Shown here: positions 1 to 5,975 of the stretch, piece by piece
How the letters are laid out: the number at the start of each line of letters is the position of its first letter
Position numbering within the stretch: position 1 is the stretch's first letter
Assembly: GCA_021798095.1 (NCBI GenBank)
Contig: JAJZYL010000027.1
Location: forward strand, 1 to 10,886
Length of the DNA stretch: 10,886 nt
Direction of reading: 5' to 3'
From: an archaeon
Lineage (GTDB): Archaea; Thermoproteota; Nitrososphaeria; Conexivisphaerales; UBA164
The notes under the pieces: generated by a model
The model's database searches: none
What the model saw: only the letters and a program-made list of their open reading frames with translations
Told to the model about the DNA's origin: nothing
Position numbers and translations under genes: made by a program

Positions 1-35
1 ATCTTCTCCTCAGGGGTCCAGTTCCTGCCCGCCAT
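1..35 (-). CDS. N-terminus of an HTH-type transposase-like ORF (partial)
   Basis: Only the first 11 codons lie in the window; the gene runs off the left edge. Reading leftward from the ATG at 35-33 gives MAGRNWTPEEK. An N-terminal R-x-W-T/S-P/D-E-E-K stretch is common at the start of small helix-turn-helix proteins of insertion sequences (IS3- or IS66-type OrfA). A good Shine-Dalgarno run (GGAGGAGGTGG) lies upstream on this strand, and an in-frame TAG two codons before the ATG fixes the start. The family assignment is inference from 11 residues. The position beside a broken transposase supports a mobile-element origin. Confidence 0.4.
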   Translation of the reverse strand, partial: MAGRNWTPEEK

Positions 36-78
36 AACCTATTTCTCCACCTCCTCCAGTAAATATTTCTTCCTAAGT

Positions 79-393
79 GTGTCTAAAGTTATGGGGTCCG
101 CACCAGATGTACCGGTGTGCAGGACAAAGGGGCGTTATAGGAAGGAGATGAAGAGGGGATACTCCAAGAAGAAGTATCACCAGAGGTCAAAGGTGGAGAC
201 GATATTCTCAGTCATCAAGAGGACCATGGGTGATGAGATAAGGTCGGTGAAGACGGTAGCCCAGAACAACGAGATGAGGACGAAAATAATTTGCTATAGC
301 GCCACTAGGATCGTAGATATGGCGTCTTCTTTATTCAGAGGATTTCTACAGAGCCCCATAGGCGCAAGGTCTAGTAATTCCCAGCCCGTTTAA
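79..393 (+). pseudogene. 5'-truncated DDE transposase, C-terminal fragment (IS5-like)
   Basis: About 70 residues resemble the C-terminal end of IS5/IS4-type DDE transposases. The core is YHQRSKVETIFSVIKR (residues 33-48 from the GTG at 79); Glu40 would be the last acidic residue of the DDE triad. It is preceded by the basic GRYRKEMKRGYSKK stretch and followed by a helical NEMRTKIICYSATRI segment, both typical of this end of the protein. The N-terminal two-thirds with the two catalytic Asp residues is absent. The frame stays open to the window edge, but the residues encoded before about position 95 do not look like transposase and lie antisense to the start of the leftward ORF at 35. This suggests that another element replaced or interrupted the 5' part. 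The fragment cannot be active alone. No SD precedes the GTG, so translation is doubtful. Confidence 0.7.
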
Positions 394-405
394 CAGCGCG
401 CTCCA

Positions 406-522
406 ATATAACGGTAACCATTTACCGTTTTGAAGTTATGAGCGTCGATTGCGGTCAAAATGCAGTTAAAATAGTTAGAAATGAGCGTGGGGCTTCAAAA
501 CGGTAAACATTTACATATAACG
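406..522. mobile_element. MITE-like element with 22-bp TIRs and 8-bp target duplication
   Basis: The left arm (414-435) and the reverse complement of the right arm (493-514) match at 19 of 22 positions. Both begin GTAA and share TTTACCGTTTTGAAG. The 101-bp element is flanked immediately outside the arms by a perfect 8-bp direct repeat, ATATAACG (406-413 and 515-522), as expected of a target-site duplication. The 57-bp interior has no ORF but repeats ATGAGCGT (438-445, 481-488). GTAA ends with 8-bp duplications are what I recall for the IS66 family, so an IS66-type transposase is a possible mobiliser; this is inference. The left arm with part of the duplication also forms an 8-4-8 palindrome (410-429), so a paired regulatory site is an alternative reading. 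Confidence 0.7.
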
Positions 523-603
523 TTAGTTTAATGCATTTGAAGGTCATTATCATTTACAGGGTGACCCATGTAGCTTCCACCAAAAATCACTAATATCCTT
601 ATG

Positions 604-616
604 GGCTTAAAATAAT
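604..616 (-). terminator. T-rich tract after 5S rRNA
   Basis: On the minus strand the 5S sequence is followed at once by ATTATTTTAAG. U-rich tracts without a strong hairpin are typical archaeal termination signals. There is no stem here, so the call is weak. Confidence 0.3.
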
Positions 617-731
617 CGCCGGCACCGTTGCTTCACAAAGGCTCGCGCACTTTGCTAGCACAACGGCGTCGATAGGTTTAACTTCCGGGTTCGGATGAGA
701 CCGGGTGGAACCCTACCGCTATGGCCGGCTA
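616..731 (-). rRNA. rrf: 5S ribosomal RNA
   Basis: The minus strand carries the conserved 5S core CCGAACCCGGAAGTTAA (helix III/loop C region), preceded by GGTAGGGTTCCACCCGG and followed by the helix IV/V domain with its GCGCGAGC turn. The termini pair through GCCGGC at 724-729 and GCCGGC at 618-623 (helix I), giving an RNA of about 115 nt, normal for archaeal 5S. Exact ends are uncertain by 1-3 nt. A TATA box centred near 756 is about 26 bp from the predicted 5' end, so the gene has its own promoter. No 16S or 23S gene adjoins it in this window; a lone 5S gene is common in several archaeal lineages. Confidence 0.93.
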
Positions 732-750
732 CCAAGCTTCTGATGGTGGG

Positions 751-760
751 AATATTTAAC
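751..760 (-). promoter_or_regulatory. TATA box of 5S rRNA
   Basis: The minus strand reads GTTAAATATT, preceded by an A-rich BRE-like stretch. Its centre is about 26 bp upstream of the predicted 5S 5' end, the standard archaeal TATA-to-start distance. Confidence 0.6.
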
Positions 761-855
761 ACTTTTTATTTTACGCCAAATTGATCTGAATACCGATATC
801 CAAAGTCCGGTCAAGCTTAAGGATTGCAGCGTGCCGCCATAAAGTGTGTATAATC

Positions 856-885
856 AAAGGCAAAAATCACATTTGTAAGAATAAA
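856..885 (-). terminator. T-rich tail after tRNA-Gly
   Basis: Downstream of the tRNA on the minus strand are TTTATTCTT and then ATTTTTG, short T-tracts of the archaeal terminator type. There is no associated hairpin. Read-through into the 5S gene, which has its own TATA box, is possible. Confidence 0.3.
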
Positions 886-961
886 TGCGGCAGCCGGGAT
901 TTGAACCCGGGATTACCAGCGTGGCAGGCTGATGTCCTAGACCAAACTAGACGACTGCCGC
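886..961 (-). tRNA. tRNA-Gly (anticodon GCC)
   Basis: A complete 76-nt cloverleaf reads on the minus strand: acceptor GCGGCAG pairs with CTGCCGC, followed by discriminator A. The D stem is GTCT/GGAC and the anticodon stem TCAGC/GCTGG. Loop CTGCCAC places GCC at positions 34-36. The T arm is CCGGG-TTCAAAT-CCCGG. There is no intron. The 3' CCA is not encoded; the discriminator is followed by TTTATT, so CCA must be added after processing. A TATA box is centred about 27 bp upstream of the mature 5' end, which implies little or no leader. Confidence 0.96.
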
Positions 962-983
962 TTAGAGGAACCCATCAAGCCGG

Positions 984-995
984 GTTTATTTAAAC
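984..995 (-). promoter_or_regulatory. TATA box of tRNA-Gly
   Basis: The minus strand reads GTTTAAATAAAC. Its centre lies about 27 bp upstream of the mature tRNA 5' end, so transcription should start at or within a few bases of the tRNA. Confidence 0.6.
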
Positions 996-1010
996 ATTAG
1001 ATGCTTAGTC

Positions 1011-1138
1011 GGCCTCGGATTTATCATGATCATAGGCTTGTGGTTTAATTTGGAGGCCTATTTGTAATTTTTATCATAATAAAGGAGGGGTTGCGGCTAA
1101 TATCGCGCCCCTATGGCGAGTTATCTGACGCCCCCCCC
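1011..1138. other. Divergent intergenic region with a GC-rich hairpin and C8 tract
   Basis: This stretch separates leftward tRNA-Gly from rightward nop5 and has no convincing ORF. It contains an imperfect hairpin at 1086-1112 (AGGGG/CCCCT and GCG/CGC stems, a 2/1 internal loop, an 8-nt AT-rich loop), a run of eight C at 1131-1138, and an AT-rich TTTTTATCATAATAAA stretch at 1068-1083 that could serve as a TATA element. GGCCTC (1011-1016) and GAGGCC (1053-1058) form a loose inverted pair. It may be the untranslated or control region of nop5, or a small RNA. I cannot decide. Confidence 0.3.
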
Positions 1139-1147
1139 GGAAAAAGG

Positions 1148-1153
1148 TTAATA
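1148..1153 (+). promoter_or_regulatory. TATA-like box of nop5-flpA
   Basis: TTAATA, preceded by the purine-rich GGAAAAAGG (BRE-like), is centred about 28 bp upstream of the nop5 ATG. The mRNA would have almost no leader. Confidence 0.45.
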
Positions 1154-1178
1154 GCTATGCTGAATTAAGGCTGTCTAA

Positions 1179-2360
1179 ATGGTAACAACCCTTTTCATTT
1201 GCGAGGGAGGTCTTGCGCTTATCGATGATCAGGACAACCCTATTTTTACAATAAAATTTAAGGATTTTAATGAATATGGTCGTCTTTTGTCCGCCTCTAA
1301 TGTGGAAGAACTAGATCGTGTTCTTGAATATGTGACGCAAAACCAGCTGGGTACCTTGTTCAATCCTTGGATTGAGATACAACCGTTATTGCAAGCATCT
1401 TATCCGGATGTTCATTTAGATACTGAAAGAAGAGGTAAATTTGAATTAGCCAAACCTGAATTGATGGTCTCGTTCGGCCTGGCCGATGACCTAGAATCAG
1501 CGCAAAATTTGATAAGGGATTACGCTATATACAAGAGTAATCTGAGGATTAAGGAAGAATCGGCGCGGCCTGACCTTCAGGCTATCGAATGTGTACAGGC
1601 GCTCGATGAAATGGATAAGACGTTCAACCTGTTATATATGAGGGTTAGGGAGTGGTATGGCCTTCATTTTCCAGAATTGGATCAGTTTATAGATGATCCA
1701 AAGTCATTTACCACCTTTGTCAATACCTTTAAGGACAGAAGGGACATAGACGAAGATCGGTTAAAGGACTATGGCTTCTCCAAACAGAAGATGGAAGCGT
1801 TGATGGAAATAGCCACCAAATCCCGCGGAACAGAATTACGTGAAGAAGATACGCAGTTGGTCCAGGGGATTTCAACGCTGGCTCTGGATTCATATAAATT
1901 AAGGGATAGGCTATCCAAGCATCTAGAGGAGAATATGAAAACCATAGCGCCGAACGTGTCCGAGCTGCTGGGTCCAGTGATAGGGGCGAGGATAATGGCC
2001 AAGGCCGGTAGCCTAGAAAGGCTTGCAAGGCTTCCATCAAGCACTATACAGATACTGGGTGCAGAAAAGGCCCTGTACAGGGCGATAAAGAGCGGCGGGA
2101 GGCCGCCTAAACACGGGCTAATCTTCCAACACAAGCTGGTCCACGACGCCCCTAAATGGCAAAGAGGCAAGATGGCCAGAGCGCTCGCCAGCAAGGTAGC
2201 ATTGGGCGCAAGAATAGACTACTTCAGTAGACGTCTGGATAAAAGGTTGATGGAAGACCTAGAGAAGAAGGTTGAAATCATAAAGAAAAAATATGATAGG
2301 CCGAGGATCAAGGAAGGCCATGGCAAACATAAGGATAAAGGAAGACGCTGGCGTAGATAA
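1179..2360 (+). CDS. nop5: Nop5 (archaeal Nop56/58), box C/D sRNP core protein
   Basis: This 393-aa protein has the family's layout: an N-terminal domain that binds fibrillarin (about 1-130), a coiled-coil/NOSIC region (about 140-240), and the RNA-binding Nop domain (about 250-330). The Nop signature runs from IAPNVSELLGPVIGARIMAKAG through LPSSTIQILGAEKALYRAI to GGRPPKHGLIFQHKLV; GAEKAL starts at residue 294. The C-terminal tail after residue 350 is rich in Lys, Arg and Gly, as in homologues. In archaea Nop5 dimerises, bridges L7Ae-bound C/D guide RNA to fibrillarin, and positions rRNA or tRNA for 2'-O-methylation. Its partner flpA follows directly and overlaps it. The ATG at 1179 fits the TATA-like box and the family N-terminus. 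Confidence 0.95.
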   Translation: MVTTLFICEGGLALIDDQDNPIFTIKFKDFNEYGRLLSASNVEELDRVLEYVTQNQLGTLFNPWIEIQPLLQASYPDVHLDTERRGKFELAKPELMVSFGLADDLESAQNLIRDYAIYKSNLRIKEESARPDLQAIECVQALDEMDKTFNLLYMRVREWYGLHFPELDQFIDDPKSFTTFVNTFKDRRDIDEDRLKDYGFSKQKMEALMEIATKSRGTELREEDTQLVQGISTLALDSYKLRDRLSKHLEENMKTIAPNVSELLGPVIGARIMAKAGSLERLARLPSSTIQILGAEKALYRAIKSGGRPPKHGLIFQHKLVHDAPKWQRGKMARALASKVALGARIDYFSRRLDKRLMEDLEKKVEIIKKKYDRPRIKEGHGKHKDKGRRWRR

Positions 2361-3018
2361 TTTATACTGGGTTAATTTGGACGGCAAGAACCTGCCTGCT
2401 ACTAGGAATCTAACTCCCGGCATATCATACTATCAAGAGAGGTTAATACATAAGGGTAAAATCGAAGTCAGGCTCTGGGATCCATATAGGAGCAAATTAG
2501 CCGCCGTGCTCATGAAGGGATATAGAGAATTGCCAATAATGAGCGGCAGTAAAGTTCTCTACCTCGGTGCGTCCACTGGCACAACCGTCAGCCATGTTTC
2601 TGATCTTGTTGATAAAACTGGGCTTGTATTTGCGGTAGAAGTAGCGCCCAGGGTGGCTAGGGAGCTGGTCATGAATCTGGTGGCCAAGCGGAAGAACATC
2701 GTGCCCATCATAGCGGATGCCAGATATCCGCACCTATATGGTGCCGTATTTAAGCCCATAGACCTCATATATGCTGATATAGCCCAAGCCGATCAGACGG
2801 AAATAGCGTTGATAAATTCTGATATGTTCCTAGACAACGGGGGGTATCTTTTCCTAGTAATCAAGGCAAGGAGCATTCATCCATTGAAACCGATTTCCAC
2901 CATAATAGAGGAAGAGGTAATCAAGGTCAGGAACCGGGGTTTCGATATAATTCATGTATTCGACATGATGCCATTTGATAGGGATCACGGCTTTATCATA
3001 GCTCGTAAGATACGCTAA
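2320..3018 (+). CDS. flpA: Fibrillarin-like rRNA/tRNA 2'-O-methyltransferase
   Basis: This is the SAM-dependent catalytic subunit of the box C/D sRNP, 232 aa. The Rossmann SAM-binding loop is VLYLGASTGTT (residues 79-89), followed by the fibrillarin hallmark VSHVSDL. The K-D-K-H catalytic set is visible: Lys59 (RSKLAA), Asp153 (YADIAQ), Lys182 (VIKARS) and His223 (RDHGF). I chose the ATG at 2320 because AAGGAAGG precedes it and the family N-terminus is short. An upstream in-frame ATG at 2293 would add nine residues. The gene starts inside nop5 (41-bp overlap), so the two partners are probably translationally coupled. It converges with thrB, leaving five bases between stop codons. Confidence 0.95.
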   Translation: MANIRIKEDAGVDNLYWVNLDGKNLPATRNLTPGISYYQERLIHKGKIEVRLWDPYRSKLAAVLMKGYRELPIMSGSKVLYLGASTGTTVSHVSDLVDKTGLVFAVEVAPRVARELVMNLVAKRKNIVPIIADARYPHLYGAVFKPIDLIYADIAQADQTEIALINSDMFLDNGGYLFLVIKARSIHPLKPISTIIEEEVIKVRNRGFDIIHVFDMMPFDRDHGFIIARKIR

Positions 3019-3023
3019 TCCGC

Positions 3024-3947
3024 CTACAATGATGACGTCGGGGGAGCTATGCCCGTCCGCCTTACATCGACCTTAATACCGAGGCCGTCGTACACCTCCT
3101 CAATTGCTCGCTTGAAATCCGGTGATATGCCATAGGCTAGGACAGAGGGACCGGCCCCACTTATGCACACGCCAAGGGCTCCACCCTTCAAAAGGCCTGC
3201 CTTTATTTCTGAATAACAGGGTATCAGACCAGCTTGATACCTCGCCAATTCAACTGGCGTTTCCAGCGAGAGCGCCTTGGCAAGCGATATGTAATCTTCA
3301 GTAAGTATAGCGTTGATCATGCTCAACAGAGCTGCCTTTTCTACTATGGATTGCCGTAATGACACTTCATTTGGAAGGACCTGACGAGCGGCCTTTGTTT
3401 TCTTGTCCATAGGACCCTTCGGGGGTATGGCGATGTAGAACCCTGGGAACCCACGCGGCTTCAGTGAAAAAGCTTTAAAGGGATCGGTGGACGTAATAAA
3501 AGCAAAACCGCCTAAAAGGCTTGCCGCTACGTTATCAGCGTGCGCGGTTCCAGCTGCCGCCGCCCCCTCGCTTTTGGCCGCTATATCCACCAGTTCTACC
3601 GGGCTCAACGGTCTACCGAATACCTCATTTATTGCGTATGATGCGGCAGCTGCCGACGCACCGCTGGAGCCCAGGCCTAGACCGGTTGGAACTCCCTTCT
3701 TTAATCGGATGACGACTGATGCCTTCCTGCCTATCCTTTGGAGGAAGAATTTTACCGCAGCGCTGGCTGTATTGGGTGCGCTGACATCCATTCCGGCCAG
3801 TTCAAGTTTGACCGAATTTCCTTCTCGGACTTCAATTTCTACTTCATCGAAAAATGCATCGAGGGCTACACCCACAACGTCAAAGCCAGCGCCCAAGTTT
3901 GCTGAACTGCAATAGGCCTTTGCCTTAGCAAAACCTGTGTTAATCAT
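3024..3947 (-). CDS. thrB: Homoserine kinase (GHMP family)
   Basis: ThrB phosphorylates L-homoserine with ATP in threonine biosynthesis. The 307-aa protein shows the N-terminal SSANLGAGFDVVG motif 1, the ATP-binding GLGLGSSGAS motif 2 near residues 89-98, SEGAAAAGTAHADNVAASLLGG in the middle, and the C-terminal GVCISGAGPSVLAY motif 3, all characteristic of archaeal/bacterial homoserine kinases in the GHMP superfamily. The longest frame starts at 3962, but a TATA box at 3971-3978 predicts transcription start near 3948, so the ATG at 3947 (MINTGFAK), giving a leaderless message, is preferred. No other threonine-pathway gene adjoins it; it looks monocistronic. A different GHMP substrate is possible but less likely. 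Confidence 0.9.
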   Translation of the reverse strand: MINTGFAKAKAYCSSANLGAGFDVVGVALDAFFDEVEIEVREGNSVKLELAGMDVSAPNTASAAVKFFLQRIGRKASVVIRLKKGVPTGLGLGSSGASAAAASYAINEVFGRPLSPVELVDIAAKSEGAAAAGTAHADNVAASLLGGFAFITSTDPFKAFSLKPRGFPGFYIAIPPKGPMDKKTKAARQVLPNEVSLRQSIVEKAALLSMINAILTEDYISLAKALSLETPVELARYQAGLIPCYSEIKAGLLKGGALGVCISGAGPSVLAYGISPDFKRAIEEVYDGLGIKVDVRRTGIAPPTSSL

Positions 3948-3970
3948 GTGTCTAACAGCCATTATTTGAC

Positions 3971-3978
3971 TTTATAAA
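3971..3978 (-). promoter_or_regulatory. TATA box of thrB; decides its start
   Basis: TTTATAAA is a near-consensus archaeal TATA box. Its centre is about 27 bp from the ATG at 3947 but only 12 bp from the longer-frame ATG at 3962, which would not be on the transcript. The box therefore favours the downstream start. Confidence 0.65.
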
Positions 3979-4072
3979 GTATTGACTTCTAGTCCTATGC
4001 CTTGGAGGCCGACTAACCGCTGCATTAGCACGGTGTAAATATCTCCTGAGCCGCGCTGCTGGCATACTAAAG

Positions 4073-4081
4073 TTTTTAAAT
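4073..4081 (+). promoter_or_regulatory. TATA box of nusA-like/aspS operon
   Basis: TTTTTAAAT lies about 41 bp (centre to start) upstream of the TTG at 4118. Transcription should start near 4103, leaving a leader of about 15 nt. Two copies of TCGAGGCA (4081-4088 and 4101-4108) lie between the box and the start region. Confidence 0.55.
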
Positions 4082-4117
4082 CGAGGCACGAAACCTCTGT
4101 TCGAGGCATAGTCTAAT

Positions 4118-4630
4118 TTGAAGTTTCCCATTTGTCAATTTGATGCACGAGTGGGGGTTTTGTGCCCGAAATGTGAAGCAAGGTTACGCTCGGGCGAGAT
4201 AACCAAGACTGACGTTGATATTTCCTTCATGCTATCCAAGCTGGCAGCCAAAAATCCCGTGCTTGATAAGCTTACATTAAAAAGAGCTTATGAAGTCGAT
4301 GGTGATTATGTGCTCCTTTTTGAACAGGGGGAGGCCCAAGCCGTGCTTGAGAATAGGAACCTGATGAATGAGTTGAGAGGGCTGGGAAAACCGGTATGGG
4401 TAAGCGAGGTATCCTCCGATGAAAGGAGGTTCATTGAGGGCCTTATCCATCCAATAAGGATCATGGCCATAAATCAGGTCTGGCTTCCGGATGGCTCTCG
4501 CCAGATCAAGGCTATAATAGCAGGCTCCTACACAAGCTCGTTTCCGATAGACCTAGAAAAGATAAAAAAGATAGCCAGTGCAGTAAAGGGATATGACCTC
4601 GTTTTCAAATTTGAAAAGGAAAGAAAATGA
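4118..4630 (+). CDS. Archaeal NusA-like KH-domain RNA-binding protein
   Basis: This 170-aa protein belongs to the archaeal NusA-related group with an N-terminal cysteine motif and C-terminal KH-like domains. Cys6, Cys16 and Cys19 (PICQFDARVGVLCPKCE) form the putative metal-binding head, followed by LRSGEITKTDVDIS, a usual family feature. The second half contains IMAINQVWLPDGS, the KH-type segment. It has been linked to transcription elongation or RNA binding by analogy with bacterial NusA; the archaeal role is not firmly known. The start is TTG at 4118: an in-frame TAG lies two codons upstream, and GAGG lies 11 bases before the TTG. Its stop is one base before the probable TTG of aspS, so the two genes are likely co-transcribed. 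Confidence 0.85.
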   Translation: MKFPICQFDARVGVLCPKCEARLRSGEITKTDVDISFMLSKLAAKNPVLDKLTLKRAYEVDGDYVLLFEQGEAQAVLENRNLMNELRGLGKPVWVSEVSSDERRFIEGLIHPIRIMAINQVWLPDGSRQIKAIIAGSYTSSFPIDLEKIKKIASAVKGYDLVFKFEKERK

Positions 4631-4631
4631 T

Positions 4632-5894
4632 TTGAGGACCGCATATTCCAAGGATATTGACGGAAAGGTCGAGGGTAGGCCGCTGCTATTAGCGGGATGG
4701 ATAGAGGATATCCGAAACCTCGGTTCTATAGTCTTTCTTATTGTAAGGGATAACTATGGGCCGTTTCAGGCCGTGGTCAAGGGCGATCTTGCCAAGGAAG
4801 CCCTCGCACTCCCAAGGCAAAGTTACATTTCAATAGGTGGAATAGTAAAGCCCAGTAGTGGAAGCAAGGCGTTTGATTTTGAACTTATAACCGACAGGAT
4901 CACGGTTCTGAACAGGGCTGACAGTTCTTTGCCGTTGGATGCAACGGGCCGCGTTAAGGCCGATATGACTACCATGATAAACAACAGGCCCTTAGCGCTG
5001 AGGATCCCACATGAAAAGGATGTTATTGTAGGGAAGTCCTACCTTTTGAAGGCTGCGAGGGCGCACCTTCTTTCAAAGGGCTTCCTAGAAGTGGATACGC
5101 CGAAGATCATATCTACGTCCTCTGAAGGGGGGGCCGACCTTTTTAAGGTGGATTATTTTGGCACCCCGGCGTTTCTAGCGCAGAGCCCCCAGCTCTACAA
5201 GGAAGAGCTGGTGCTCGGCCTGGATCATGTATTTGAAATAGCCCATTATTTCAGGGCGGAAAAGTCTAACACGGTAAGGCACCTGAGCGAATTTCTGAGC
5301 ATGGATATGGAAGCGGCGCTTTATACAAAGGAGGATGCCATGGCCCTGTTAGAGGAGATCGTAAGGAAGATCTATGAGGAGATATCTAGCCGTGGCCTAG
5401 TCGCAATCCGGATAGACGAAGAAGCCGAATTTCCCAGGTATTCGTACAGAGAGCTGATTGAGTTTTTGAAGTCAAGGGGCTATGAAATAAAGGTCGGGGA
5501 CGACCTTACCACTGAACATCTCAGGGAGTTCGGCAAGGAGCAGGACGGGTTCTATTTTATAGTTAACTGGCCATTATCGATCAAACCCTTCTATACTATG
5601 CCTTCTCCCCAGGATAAATTGTTCAGCGAATCGTTTGACCTGATGCATAAGGATGTGGAAATAGCGTCGGGCGGCCAGAGGATACATGATAAAAACATGC
5701 TCAAGCAGAGGATAATCGAGTGTGGGTTGAATCCCAACGATTTTGAGCAACATCTGAGGGTGTTTGGGTGGGGGATGCCACCTCATTCCGGATGGGGAGT
5801 CGGCGTAGATAGACTGCTGATGAGATTAATGGGAAAGGAAAATATAAGGGATGTAGTGCTATATCCACGCGATGCAAAGAGGCTGGTGCCTTAG
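4632..5894 (+). CDS. aspS: Aspartyl-tRNA synthetase, archaeal type
   Basis: This class IIb synthetase charges tRNA with aspartate. An N-terminal OB-fold anticodon-binding domain (about 1-100, AGWIEDIRNLG) precedes the catalytic core: PKIISTSSEGGADLF and FLAQSPQLYKE (substrate region), motif 2 FRAEKSNTVRHLSEF (207-221), and motif 3 GWGVGVDRLLMRL with Arg394. Length is 420 aa, normal for the archaeal form without the bacterial insertion domain. An ATG at 4593 gives 13 more residues but overlaps the upstream gene. The TTG at 4632 yields (M)RTAYSKDI, matching the family's MYRTHYSSEI-like beginning, with GGAAAG about nine bases upstream. The residue aligned with Trp26 of the discriminating Thermococcus enzyme is Glu25, so specificity for tRNA-Asp versus tRNA-Asn is open. 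Confidence 0.94.
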   Translation: MRTAYSKDIDGKVEGRPLLLAGWIEDIRNLGSIVFLIVRDNYGPFQAVVKGDLAKEALALPRQSYISIGGIVKPSSGSKAFDFELITDRITVLNRADSSLPLDATGRVKADMTTMINNRPLALRIPHEKDVIVGKSYLLKAARAHLLSKGFLEVDTPKIISTSSEGGADLFKVDYFGTPAFLAQSPQLYKEELVLGLDHVFEIAHYFRAEKSNTVRHLSEFLSMDMEAALYTKEDAMALLEEIVRKIYEEISSRGLVAIRIDEEAEFPRYSYRELIEFLKSRGYEIKVGDDLTTEHLREFGKEQDGFYFIVNWPLSIKPFYTMPSPQDKLFSESFDLMHKDVEIASGGQRIHDKNMLKQRIIECGLNPNDFEQHLRVFGWGMPPHSGWGVGVDRLLMRLMGKENIRDVVLYPRDAKRLVP

Positions 5895-5905
5895 TCTAGC
5901 TGAAC

Positions 5906-5914
5906 TTAAATATA
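5906..5914 (+). promoter_or_regulatory. TATA box of tRNA-Tyr
   Basis: TTAAATATA lies 12 bp after the aspS stop and about 66 bp before the mature tRNA 5' end. Transcription would start near 5936, leaving a 5' leader of about 40 nt for RNase P removal, unlike the leaderless tRNA-Gly. Confidence 0.5.
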
Positions 5915-5975
5915 ACCGACGCGACGCTCCCCGTGATGATGCGGCACAGAGTTGCTGACGTGACGAATTGAAGAT

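Noticed and set aside
523..615. Possible small gene between the MITE-like element and 5S rRNA
   Set aside because: There is no ORF with start and SD, and no tRNA or C/D pattern. Only a short GGGT-G-ACCC palindrome and AT-rich sequence were seen.
3487..3915. 142-aa + strand frame opposite thrB
   Set aside because: It is low-complexity Ala/Pro/Ser-rich and mirrors the GHMP kinase coding strand; a shadow.
1004..4017. Shared 12-mer GAGGCCGACTAA (minus strand near 1004-1016, plus strand near 4006-4017)
   Set aside because: Several shared 12-mers are expected by chance in about 11 kb; no larger repeat surrounds it.
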